Source: Chondrus crispus (taxonomy: Eukaryota > Rhodophyta > Florideophyceae > Gigartinales > Gigartinaceae). Taken from it: 64,000 bases of DNA. The position numbers and the translations under genes were made by a program. Shown here one piece after another: positions 9,527 to 19,241 of this stretch. Position 1 is the stretch's first letter, and every line of letters starts with the position of its first letter. The notes under the pieces were generated by a model. It worked only from the letters and a program-made list of their open reading frames with translations. It did not search any database and was not told the origin of the DNA. The DNA lies in NCBI RefSeq assembly GCF_000350225.1, contig NW_005179250.1, positions 248,001 to 312,000 of the forward strand, written 5' to 3'.

Positions 9527-12097
9527 ATGAGCCAAGAGTTTGAGCCCTCGATCCGCTCCGAAGCGGCGGATCTGAGTCCGGCCGCTGTGCAGTCCCCATC
9601 CGCCCCGTCGGGCGACGGCGACGCAAGTCCTCGTGACCGCGAACCGTCGCTCGGATCCTCCGATGAAAGAGCGGCGGCGATGTTCGAACGCATAGCCGAA
9701 TACATTGAGAAAGTCCGTACTTGCCTTCGGATCGATGTATCGGACCATGTATACACTCGATGTATGGCCGAACTCCGCTCCCTGCGTGAAGGGAGGTTCG
9801 ATAGAGTGACGCAGTCCTTAGAGAATCTCCGAGCACTGATCGACGAGTTACACTCGCGGATAGTGCTCGTCGAAGACTCCCGTTTCGCCTCGCCCGGACC
9901 GTCCGGGCAAGGTCGCCCTGAGAGGCCGACCTCAGTGAGACGACCCGAAGACCGAACCTCTCCGACCGCAGAGCAATTGGGTGCGTTCGCGCACCTCTCC
10001 GCTGAGCTCAACGCCACTCGTCGGCGTGCTCGTGACATGGAACGTACCATGGCCGAAGGGCTACCTGGTGCCCCCTCGAGAGGGCCCGGCGGTACCGTAC
10101 CTCCGAGCGCCGCCGCCCCCGAAGGTTGGCGTCCGACTGGTGCCGCTACCAGTCGGACTGCAGAAGGAAGTCGTCCTCCGAGGGACGCGAACTTCGCGTC
10201 TGAGACCCAAGCCTTGCCGCCTATCGCCGGAAGTAGGCGGCAAGTAGACCGCGTATCGTACGCGGACGAACAGGACCGTGGAGGAGCCGCCCGCGGATCC
10301 GGAGAACCAGTGTTCTCCGTCGATCCCCGCTGGGGCGGCTACCCGCCGGCGAGTTACGCCGAGCATCCAGGTCCGGTAGACGTCCGTACGCTACCGGCTA
10401 CCTCCTTCGGCACGCTGGGTCCCGCTGAACCCGGGCTCGAGCCAGTACATACGATGATCCAAGAGTTCAGCGCCGTTGCTGACTATCGTATGTACCGCTT
10501 GGATAACACCTCGAGGCTCGGTACCTCGGGTGACGCAGGACGGATCGCGAAGTATGTCCAACGCTGTCGTGGGATCTGTCCCACGATGCGCAGCTTCGAC
10601 GGTACCGACCCGATTCAGCTGCTGCCGTTCTTGAAGGATATCCGAATCACCTTCAACTCGCAACACCTGACCGAAGGTGTTGCGGTACGAGTCCTGGCGC
10701 ACTTCCTCGAGCGCGACGCGGAGCGCCTGTACACGAGTTATACGATGCGTGGCCTCCGCGCCGGCCAGCTCCACGACGACGTGAGCTGGCCGGGGCTCGT
10801 GAATCAATTCTTGAAACGCTACCTCACGGACGACGTGTTAGGTGAAGCGTACAACGCTGTCGCTACGGCGCGACAGCAATCGCATGAGACGGAAAGCACG
10901 TTTGCTGACCGACTCGAGACTGCCGCGTTCCGATGCACGGCAGTCTTCACCGAACAGTCCCTCGCGCACTACTTCGTGCGGGAACTTGCACCGGCAACCC
11001 GTGCCGCAGTATCCGAGACGGTGCAAAGGCTGCCAGGCAATCAGAAGACCGATCTTCCGACCATCCGCCGTATCGCCACGGTGGAAGGTACAACGTACTG
11101 CGCTCGGCGCGGTTTACCTCTGCCAGATCGGAAACCGGCAGGGAGGGCTGGCAGGACTACGAAGTCCGCTGCGACAAGTTCGCCCGCCTCGACCCTCCGT
11201 ATCGGGGAGGATGAGTGGAAGGCCGACCCTGTCCTCATTACGCAAGGAGCAGGGCCCGTGGGGGCACGAACCCCCTCACCGATGTCGACCGCAACGACAT
11301 CGAGTTACGCTACCGCATTCGCGGCCACTCCGAGAGTGGCAAGGGGCACGGACCCCGGCGTCGCCGAGCTCGATATCTTGCATCGAGATATGGGAAGCGC
11401 CTCGCCCCGCGTGCCCCTCCTCACCGATGAGGAGGCGCGGCACGTGGCGACCTTCGCCTCAACGGACGGCAGCGCGTACGTGTGCTGGCTATGCCGTACG
11501 TACGGGCATGCCATGTACGCGTGCCCGTTCTTGTCGCCGGAACAACGAATGTTCACGGCGTACAGGAACTACCGCTACCAGATGGAGACGCGCCCAGGGG
11601 CGCGTAATCTCCTCCGGCAAGCGGCGGGCGAGGGCCGTCCCCCGCGTCAAGGCTTCCCGAACCGATCGGGTGGGGGCGCACGCTTCGCTCCCCGTGGAGG
11701 CGAGTACCGTCGTAACGAGTTCGATCGTTGGGATCGACCCACCTATCGCCAGGCGGACACCATATATCCGCGCCAAGAGCAGAGAGGGGACCGAGACCGT
11801 TCTCGGTTACCCCAACAGGTACGAAACGCGATAATGTACCTGCAAGACTGGGTAGAGGATCCGCACCCCCTACCCACGGAGGGTCACGAAGGCGAGCCGA
11901 CTCGCTTCGTCCCCCATATCCTGCGACGACCAGACGCCGCAGGTCAAGGCCCGGAAGTACCGGAATACTTCGCCAGGGCCGCTGAGCCGCAGTGGGGGAA
12001 TCGTTCGGACCCACGCGGACGGCTACCCGAAGAAGACCTGGCCGTCGATAGCCAGGAGGTTAGCTCCGATAGCACAGGTAGTTCGAAAAAAGGGTAA
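9527..12097 (+). CDS. gag: Element B Gag polyprotein
   Basis: 856 aa from ATG 9527; TAA stop at 12095-12097. The first about 150 residues contain acidic, coiled-coil-prone stretches. Residues about 355-500 (FDGTDPIQLLPFLKDIR through FADRLETAAF and ELAPATRAAV) match the Retrotrans_gag capsid pattern of Ty3/gypsy elements. A CCHC zinc knuckle C-x2-C-x4-H-x4-C lies at 653-666, followed by an Arg/Gly-rich RNA-binding stretch. Gag forms the cytoplasmic particle and packages element RNA. This copy is uninterrupted, whereas gag of element C carries a 5-nt deletion. It ends in a six-A run just before the stop, where a -1 shift would lead into pol. Confidence 0.9.
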   Translation: MSQEFEPSIRSEAADLSPAAVQSPSAPSGDGDASPRDREPSLGSSDERAAAMFERIAEYIEKVRTCLRIDVSDHVYTRCMAELRSLREGRFDRVTQSLENLRALIDELHSRIVLVEDSRFASPGPSGQGRPERPTSVRRPEDRTSPTAEQLGAFAHLSAELNATRRRARDMERTMAEGLPGAPSRGPGGTVPPSAAAPEGWRPTGAATSRTAEGSRPPRDANFASETQALPPIAGSRRQVDRVSYADEQDRGGAARGSGEPVFSVDPRWGGYPPASYAEHPGPVDVRTLPATSFGTLGPAEPGLEPVHTMIQEFSAVADYRMYRLDNTSRLGTSGDAGRIAKYVQRCRGICPTMRSFDGTDPIQLLPFLKDIRITFNSQHLTEGVAVRVLAHFLERDAERLYTSYTMRGLRAGQLHDDVSWPGLVNQFLKRYLTDDVLGEAYNAVATARQQSHETESTFADRLETAAFRCTAVFTEQSLAHYFVRELAPATRAAVSETVQRLPGNQKTDLPTIRRIATVEGTTYCARRGLPLPDRKPAGRAGRTTKSAATSSPASTLRIGEDEWKADPVLITQGAGPVGARTPSPMSTATTSSYATAFAATPRVARGTDPGVAELDILHRDMGSASPRVPLLTDEEARHVATFASTDGSAYVCWLCRTYGHAMYACPFLSPEQRMFTAYRNYRYQMETRPGARNLLRQAAGEGRPPRQGFPNRSGGGARFAPRGGEYRRNEFDRWDRPTYRQADTIYPRQEQRGDRDRSRLPQQVRNAIMYLQDWVEDPHPLPTEGHEGEPTRFVPHILRRPDAAGQGPEVPEYFARAAEPQWGNRSDPRGRLPEEDLAVDSQEVSSDSTGSSKKG

Positions 12098-12131
12098 AGA
12101 CGGTTACGTACACGCGGTCGCGTGAGCCGTC
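12086..12131 (+). promoter_or_regulatory. Probable -1 ribosomal frameshift signal between gag and pol
   Basis: The A run 12086-12091 followed by GGG lies at the last codons of gag (TCG AAA AAA GGG TAA). The pol frame is -1 relative to gag and is open from 12082. Seven bases after the A run a stem forms between GACGGTTACG (12099-12108) and CGTGAGCCGTC (12121-12131), with one bulged G and a 12-nt loop. In element C the same stem has C instead of T at one site, turning a U-G pair into C-G, so pairing is kept. A slippery run, a short spacer and a stem is the classic layout. The heptamer G AAA AAA is not a perfect one. Confidence 0.65.
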
Positions 12132-12237
12132 TCTTCCCCACGAACTAGACCCGACCCCGCGTGCTCGCCAAGGACACAGGGGGTATTGTCCGATAATACA
12201 TCCCCCGCTATCAGAGGCGAACACGGGAGCTCCTGTA

Positions 12238-13110
12238 ATGCCGATACAGGAGAGAGCGCACGTCGAGGCCTCCGAAGGCCCGACGTTAGGAGAACAAGAC
12301 ACGGGGACAGCCGACGTCCCGGTGAGGCGTAACGAAGGCAACGGGGGCAACGACGACCGAAAAGATTCGGTCGACCCCCTGACTCCCGCGAGCCCAAGGT
12401 CGCCGGAGAAAGGTCTGTGTCGTACGGACTCGAGTAATCCGAGGGGCGTCACTGATCCGCGGACGCCCCAAGGAAGGGAGAGAAGGAAACGCAAGCGGGG
12501 CCAGCACCGAAATCGAAGGCCCCGGCGGAACGACCTCACTGATAAGGTCGCCCCGAACGTTGTCGACGGCGTCATTTGCCTTATGACGTCGAAGATCTAC
12601 AACGTCCTCGGCTCGATAGCCACAGAGGGAAATGCATTTAAACTCCGCACGATCGCCGTTGATACGTGCTCGGGGTATAATCTGGTGAGGAAGGCCGACC
12701 TTCCCCCCGATTGGACGCGTTACGTCGTGCACGACGCACCTCTGCCACGACTGGCAGGCGCGAATAGCAACCCCCTCAAGCTTTCCGCCGCCGTCCGCTT
12801 GGCCGTGCGGTTGAGGAACACGGTGTTACGAATTCCGTTCGTAGTTGCAGACCAGCTCGCCGTGCCGGTCCTAATCGGCACGGCCTTCATCGATACGCAC
12901 GTGCGATGTATCGAAATCGAAGCTCAACGAATGGAGCTACGCCAAGGCAGTTCCGTCGCCATCGTCGACGGAAAGGGGAGTCGACTCCCCCTACCAGGCG
13001 ACACGGGCGACACACGGGTCGGCCGGACGTACGCCAGGAGGCCCCGCAAACGATCCGAATCGCCCGCTGGGTTACCATCCCCGCGATGTCACAAGCCCGC
13101 GTGCGTGTGA
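12238..13110 (+). pseudogene. pol: Element B pol segment 1: retropepsin
   Basis: 290 codons from an ATG; the frame is open back to 12082 and overlaps the end of gag, fitting a Gag-Pol frameshift product. A Pro/Arg/Asp-rich linker is followed by the aspartic protease: active site at residues 142-146 (AVDTCSGYNLV), then PVLIGTAFID in the flap/hairpin position near residue 215. The usual DTG is DTC here and also in element C. After about base 12975 one G is missing compared with C, so the last about 40 codons are out of frame and the true frame continues in the next segment. Confidence 0.8.
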
Positions 13111-15110
13111 CAACCGCAGGGAGGGGCCTCGTGTTCCTGGAACCCAAGCCCTCACTCCAACACCGACATGGAGTGAGGCTGACGAATGGCGTCGCGGAGG
13201 TCCTACCAAATCAGACCTTCGACGTCATCGTCGCTAATTTCTCACGACGAGAAAAGAGGCTTCCGAAGCACACCGTCGTGGGATACGCGAAGCGCAACCC
13301 CCTCGCCATCCTCACTTCCGAACGTAAGGTCGCCGAGGGGATCGCGCACACGCTACACCTGACCGACTTGACCGATCAAGTCGGTGGGGTAGGAGTTGGC
13401 CGATCCAACTCCGACGATAAGAGCACCGCCGGGGGCAGGGGGGCCGACCCGGACGAACTTTCGCCTTTATGCCAACCGACGGCGAGGGGTACTGTACTCC
13501 CCCAGCAAAAGGATCCCGAAAATCCACCGATGGATTGGGAAAAAGAGATCGACCTGTCATACATCGACGATGACAAGCTCCGTGGCCACGTACTCGAGAT
13601 GCTCCGTAAGCACTCGAGTCTGTGGAGCGGTGCGCTTGGAACGATCCAAGCCACGGAGCACCGCATTCCCCTCGAACCGGGAACGAAACCGATTCGTTCT
13701 ATGCTCTATCGGAAGGGCCTGGCCATGCGCGAAGTGGTTGCGAAGGAGGTCAGCAAGATGTTGAACGCAGGGGTCATCGAACCCGCGAGAACCGAGTGGG
13801 CGTCCCCCGTGGTGCTGGTACCGAAGAAAGACGGCTCTCTTCGGTTCTGCGTGTACTACCGGCGTCTCAACGCGAAGACGGCAGCGGATTCGTATCCACT
13901 GCCACGGATGGACGACTGCATCAACTCGTTAGGGGATGCAGCCGTCTTCACCACGTTAGACTTCAATTCCGGTTATTGGCAGATCCCGGTCGTTCCGGAA
14001 GACCGGGATAAGACCACGTTTACGACGCACATGAGCACGTTTTGCCACTTGCGCATGCCGTTTGGACTCAAAGGGGCACCGGCCACCTTCCAACGTGCGC
14101 TCGACATAATACTCTCCGGAGTCCGCTGGCAAATATGCCTCGTCTATCTCGACGAAGTGATCGTGTTCTCCCGTACGCACGGAGAACACGCGAGGCATCT
14201 CGATACCGTCTTGAGCTTACTGCGGAGTTCCGGTATCTCCCTTAAGCTCAAGAAGTGCAGCTTCTTCCGACCGAAGGTGCACTACCTGGGGCACGTCATC
14301 TCCCCAGGCAAGTTGAGCGTGGCTGATACGGCGGCCGACGCATTCAAGACGTTCACGTTCCCAAGGACGCTGACCCAAGTGCGCTCGTTCCTCGGGGCGT
14401 GTAACGTATACCGCCGATTCTTTAAGGGGTTCGCTAAGATTGCGCGTCCTCTGACCGACATGACGCGCAAGGATTCCGATCCCGATTTCTATAACCCCAC
14501 GGAGCTGCAACTTCAGGCGTTCGAGAACCTTAAGAAGTGCATGATCGCCCCGCCGATCCTCGCGTTGCCCCGGCACGGTCGTCCGTACATGATAGACACC
14601 GACGCAAGTGCCTACCAACTCGGCTGCACCTTACTTCAGGGGCACGAAGAGCCGAACGACTGGCGCCTCGTGGGGTATTGGTCGTACTCACTGTCCGATA
14701 GTGAGGGCAACTACAGCGCTACCGAACGCGAGTGCTTCGCCGTAGTGTGGGCCCTCCGCACACTACGGCCGTACGTAGAGGGCACGAAGTTCACCGTACG
14801 GACAGACCATGACGCCCTCCGATGGCTCATGTCACTCACCGAGAGTTCCAGAAGGCTCACCCGGTGGCGGCTACGTCTGGCTGAATACGATTTCACCATT
14901 CAGTACCGCCCCGGACGCGTGCATCAGGTGCCCGATGCCCTGTCACGACTCGTGTCGCCGAAGGTCGCCGATGACCCTCGCCCCACCGTCGAGGTGGATG
15001 ACGACATCCCCACTTTCGACGGGGCACGACATTTCGAGACGTATCGAACGAGCTCGCGGACTACTCTTGTACCGAGAGTTGTGATCATCAGGCCGTCCAT
15101 GTCTTCGTAA
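12906..15110 (+). pseudogene. pol: Element B pol segment 2: reverse transcriptase and RNase H
   Basis: 734 codons; true pol sequence begins at about 12980 after the frameshift. RT motifs in order: WASPVVLVPKKDG, RFCVYYRRLN, SYPLPRMDD, HLRMPFGLKGAPATFQ, LVYLDEVIVFS, then the thumb region and RNase H (DTDASAYQLG, ERECFAVVWALR, VRTDHDALRWL). Two damaging changes stand out against element C. The catalytic pair YLDD reads YLDE (bases 14151-14156 encode D-E), and RFCVDY reads RFCVYY. RT would therefore be inactive. A missing G near 15020 moves the frame and ends this segment at 15110. Confidence 0.85.
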
Positions 15111-15277
15111 CGACACGGAACCAAGCCAAAGCCCGAACAAGGTCGTGCGTACGGACGCGCGACGAACCGAGAGGCGACGACGAAGCCCCTGCTCTCCAAG
15201 GACCCCATGCGTTTTGGGAGGAGAACGACGAGTTCGACGCCGCCGACATCCAGCGCGCCGAAGACCCCGAGGCTGGC

Positions 15278-16816
15278 GTGCTCGATGCCACGGTCGCCCC
15301 ACCGCAGGACGACCTTCCGGCCCCTCTTACGATAGAGGAGATAGTCCAGGAGCAACGCGTGGATGACTTCTGCCAAACCGTTTTGGCACGACAGTCAGAG
15401 TCCCAGGACTCTGCGTTCTTCGAGGACCACCAAGGGGTGCTCAAACGGAGACACCCCTTCGACCATGATATCGTTCAGGTGGTGGTACCTCGGACGCTTC
15501 GCGCCAGGCTCCTTCGCCTGTGCCACAACCCGGCCATGGCGGGGCACCCGGGCCAGAACCGTATGTACTACGCACTTCGACGCGAGTACTACTGGCCCCA
15601 CCTGTCTGCAGACGTAGCAGCCACGGTGCAAGGGTGTCGAACCTGCGCGATGAACCGGGTCAAGCTGAGGAAACATCTCAACCGATTGAGGTTGTTTCCA
15701 GCTACGAGGCCCCTCGAGAGCCTCGCAATCGACATCTTGGGGCCGCTCCCCAAGACGAAGACAGGAAAACGATTCCTGCTCGTGATTACGGACCGCTTCA
15801 GTAAGCTGACGCAAGTTGTTGCGCTCCGCACGATAACTGCATACACGGTCGCAGTTGCGTTCTGCGAATCGTGGGTGTTTAAGTGCGGCGTCCCGCGCAC
15901 GTTGCTGTCCGATAACGGACCGCAGTTTAACGCCAAGTTCTTCCACAGCACGTGCCGCGTTCTGGGGATAACGAATTTGTACACTTCGTCGTACCATCAC
16001 CAGACGAACGGGCAAGTCAAGCGATATAACCGAACAATCGCCTCGATGCTGCGGAACTACGTGGGTGAACACCAGGACGACTGGGATGTGTACGTGGGGC
16101 CGCTTACGTACGCGTACAACTCCCACGTACATCGCACCACACGCACCACGCCGTTTGAGCTCGTGCTCAGCAGGCCACCGCCGGAGTTCTCTCTCCGACG
16201 GGCGGACGGCGACGCGCCCCCTTCCCATAGGGGGAACCAACGTGCCGAGTTCCTCAAGACCTTGGATTCGACTATCCAGAAGGCCTACGGGAGCCTGCGT
16301 CGGACGCAGGCTCGCTACAAGCGCGACTTCGATAAGCGCATTCGACGTATTGATTCCCGGCTCCGTCCCGGAGAATACGTATATCTCAACCCCACCGATG
16401 GGGCTAAGACATCGAACAAGCTCGCCTCGCCCGCGGTCGGACCCTACCGCGTGCTCGCCAATGACCGCCGAACCATCATGATCGATCGTGATGGGGTCAC
16501 CGAGCGAGTCTCCGCCGACCGCTGCGTGTACGCCCCGTCTCCGATAGAAGCGCCAGAAGCAAGTACGACGACCCCGCGGGACCTCGCCGATAAGGTCACA
16601 GCGGGAACGCAATATGCCGTCGAACGGCTACTCAGACATCGAGTCATGGAAGACGGAACTACGGAGTTCCTTATCAAGTGGGCGGATTATGACGCGCCCA
16701 CTTGGACCGCGCGGACTCACGTCCCGGAGGAGTTGGTGTCTCGTTACGCCCAACGCCTCCGGAGACGTACCGGCAGGGATCTCACCCAAACCGTGAACGC
16801 GGACGTTCACGCTTAA
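15278..16816 (+). pseudogene. pol: Element B pol segment 3: integrase and chromodomain
   Basis: 512 codons continuing pol after the frameshift at about 15020. The HHCC zinc region (HNPAMAGHPGQNRMYY to CRTCAMNRVK) is followed by the integrase core. D1 is in LAIDILGPL (base 15731) and D2 in LLSDNGPQF (15911). Exactly 36 codons later, at 16019-16021, where DD35E integrases have Glu, the codon is AAG (Lys). The C-terminus (YAVERLLRHRVMEDG to WADYDAPTWTA) is a chromodomain, placing the element in the chromoviruses, where it guides insertion to marked chromatin. The stop is followed directly by a G-rich polypurine tract. Confidence 0.85.
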
Positions 16817-16828
16817 GGGGGGGGCCCT
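16797..16828 (+). promoter_or_regulatory. Polypurine tract-like motif 1 after pol
   Basis: The last pol codons and following bases read GAACGCGGACGTTCACGCTTAAGGGGGGGG. The same block (ACGCGGACGTCC, CGCTTAAG, G run) precedes the 3' LTR at 32050-32084. It suggests that the 3' LTR once followed pol directly. Confidence 0.55.
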
Positions 16829-17651
16829 CAACCGCTCCTTCGCGGATTAACCCCAGCCTGCACGAACAGACTAAAAGGGGAAGCGAAAGAGGTCGGCAGA
16901 CCCTATCGGAGGGTCACAGCCGGGGATGCGTTCAAGTCAAGTCGTCTTGACTTCTCGGACGTCAAGGACGCGAGACATAAGAACAGGACAGTACGAACTG
17001 CCTGAAAAAAAATGTTGGGCCCTCGTAATGACCGACATTACGAGGACTGCAATACCCCGTTCGGATCGGAAAAATCGGACGGCACCCCCCCCCCCGAACA
17101 GGATTGCCGGATGATCCGTTAAGTCCAGCAACCACAGCGAGGAGGGGCGCCCGACGAACGAGGCGATCAGCGGTGGAATCACGAGAGCCCATCGGTGAGC
17201 AGAGTAAGCGACCAGAATGCCAGTTGCTTGTGTCTCGGAATATCCGAGAAGATTCGGGCTCACTTCGAGCCCTCAGTCCGTATCCGGGTCCGATGACCCG
17301 ACGGACGAAGTGGTCATGACCCTATCGATACGGGTCGTTCGCGAGGAAACGCGCAAAAGGCGTTTTCAGATGAGCAGGCGAGTGAGGCTGCGTTCGCCTC
17401 AACAGTCGCCAGGATCGTTAAGGAAGGGGCGAAAGCGCGAGAGCAACTCGGTCGGAGGGGCACCAATATATGCGCACGGACGCTAGACACTTCAAAACCG
17501 CTGCCGAGACATGCCCCGTAATAAGGAAAATTACGGGGCATGAGAACGTTACACGTGAGCGACGCCGGAGATGCGCGCCATGCACCAACACCGATTGCGC
17601 CATCACTAAATCACTGCCGCCACCATACCCCGAAAATAACGAAAAAAATTA
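16829..17651 (+). other. Structured 3' region of element B, upstream of the Mutator insertion
   Basis: No credible gene. Three hairpins are conserved in element C: AAGTCAAG/CTTGACTT (16934-16953), CCTCGTAATG/CATTACGAGG (17021-17045) and ATGCCCCGTAAT/ATTACGGGGCAT (17511-17541). Their conservation between copies that differ at many other sites suggests selected RNA structure or simple shared descent. The region ends at the 9-bp duplication used by the Mutator-like element (17643-17651). Confidence 0.6.
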
Positions 17652-17985
17652 GGGTCAAAGTGTAGATTTTGGGGCGACACCCGGCCAAAGTGAAATCTAC
17701 GTGGGGCGATTTCAATGCGGTGGGGGTTTTTATAGGGCGACACTACTAAAAAGTGCTTTGCTAGTAGGGTGATTTTGGTCCATGGTGTCCTTTTCAGGGG
17801 GTGACAATGCACGTTTTCTAGGGTGACAGAAAAACGATCGTAAAGTCACCTCCGACAAACTCATATTCGGGGATGTCACCCCATAAAAACGTATACCATC
17901 GTGGCATTTCGGCAGAGACCTAAATGTTAGAAAAGTCGCCCTAGAAATGCATGATTGTTTTAATGTCACCCCTATAAAAGCACGC
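17652..17985. repeat. Left end of the Mutator-like element with GGGYGAC motif array
   Basis: The motif GGG(T/C)GAC, or its complement GTC(A/G)CCC, recurs about ten times, for example at 17671, 17735, 17766, 17799, 17821, 17842, 17873, 17935 and 17965. Copies sit at irregular 20-60 base spacing in both directions. Such subterminal clusters usually bind the transposase. Confidence 0.75.
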
Positions 17986-18362
17986 CAACGCACGGTTTCG
18001 CGCTGGATAAAGCGCTCTCAAAACTGAAACAATATAGTGTGGCTATAGAGGCCGCCCAGTGCCCACCACAGTGGCATACGGTGACGCGCAGTCACGCGGC
18101 GTACGTTCTGCCTTCTGAACCCGGCATTTTTCGGCGTCTACGTTCCCTAGCTCCCCCCCCGCACATCTCGCCGCAATGCCCTCACCCGTCTTCTTCATCG
18201 CCTTGCTCACCCTGCCTCTAGCACGGTGCACCGCGGCCGCGTCTCCAAGTGACCCGGAACCCGCACCAAAGAGCCCGGCGCCCATCTCACGCGTGTCCGT
18301 TAAGAACGGAAGTTTGTGCAGATCTCCGGGGAGGTGCAACATTCCTAGTATTCTTGGACACC

Positions 18363-19241
18363 ATGAGCTGGGCGATTGACAGGGTGATGATTGGTGATGG
18401 CCGACAAGGGGCAAGCGGCCACAAAATGCAAGACGGCGTTTTGTACGCTGCCGCCGGATTGACAGGCGGTGACGAAAGTTTCTGGCCTATCGATGCCAAT
18501 TCGATTACACTATCCCTTCACACGATGCAGGCTCTATTAAACGCGATAGATGATGGTACCAACGACTTGCCGCGCAAGAAAAAGTTTTTGCAAGAGATGT
18601 TCCGTCGACTGTATGCGTGGATGATGGCCCATCGCGGTGTACCGATACTCATCGGTGGTATTGGGGCACGCGGACAAATCACTGGATCAAGAAGGTTTGA
18701 GGTGCACCAGTATGGCCCGAACCTCGTGCGCAGCAACGACGATTCATGCGTGTCGGCTGCGCTGTCCAACGGCACTTGTGCGCTATATGGTACCACAGGA
18801 GGAACAAGCGTCGACAAGTACCTTCGGAAGCATCCGATGAAGATCAAAACACTCAAGCAACTCTTTTCTCTGGTTCACCAAATTCCCGCTCAACTATCAG
18901 TGCGCCGAGTTCCTAAAGCTGTGAAGAAGGCGTTCGATGCAAATCCTTTCAAGTGGCTTGCGCACCATAATCAAGGCGTGTGGATAGTCCGAATAGTGGA
19001 ACACGGAATTGTAGATCATTGCGTTGCGCTGGACTGCAACCGTGGTATTGTCCATGATAGCGCTTCAAGGTATCCGTTCGCATTAACCGAAGATGTGCTT
19101 CGTCTCCTTGGCGGAGATGAAGCAAAACATTTGCGCGTGGCTGAAGTGAGGGAGCTAGTTAAAGTCCCTGTCAATTCCAAGAAGCCCTCACGCTGCTCGT
19201 GTTCATCCCCCGCCCCTCCCGCTCCTTCTTCGCCAGCTTGA
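18363..19241 (+). CDS. Cysteine-protease-like protein carried by the Mutator element
   Basis: 292 aa from ATG 18363 (MSWAIDRVMIGDG). The frame is open further upstream without an ATG. Another ATG frame at 18176, with a hydrophobic signal-like start (MPSPVFFIALLTLPLA), overlaps it and could be a first exon after one splice. Candidate papain-like catalytic residues are Cys129 (NDDSCVSAALSN), His219 (VDHCVALDCNRG) and Asp232 (VHDS). The order Cys-His-Asp with a small-residue helix after Cys fits C48/C39-type folds. Many Mutator and other transposons carry such peptidases, so a role in the transposon's life cycle is plausible. Family assignment is inference; the pattern is visible. Confidence 0.55.
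   Translation: MSWAIDRVMIGDGRQGASGHKMQDGVLYAAAGLTGGDESFWPIDANSITLSLHTMQALLNAIDDGTNDLPRKKKFLQEMFRRLYAWMMAHRGVPILIGGIGARGQITGSRRFEVHQYGPNLVRSNDDSCVSAALSNGTCALYGTTGGTSVDKYLRKHPMKIKTLKQLFSLVHQIPAQLSVRRVPKAVKKAFDANPFKWLAHHNQGVWIVRIVEHGIVDHCVALDCNRGIVHDSASRYPFALTEDVLRLLGGDEAKHLRVAEVRELVKVPVNSKKPSRCSCSSPAPPAPSSPA

Noticed and set aside
10842-11834. 330-codon frame overlapping gag in another frame (and 57570-58556)
   Set aside because: Arg/Ser/Pro-rich shadow of gag without motif; gag carries clear capsid and zinc-knuckle motifs in its own frame.
15395-16612. 405-codon open frame opposite to integrase (and its twin 53027-54007)
   Set aside because: It is the mirror of a codon-biased GC-rich integrase gene; its sequence follows the pol codons and has no features of its own.
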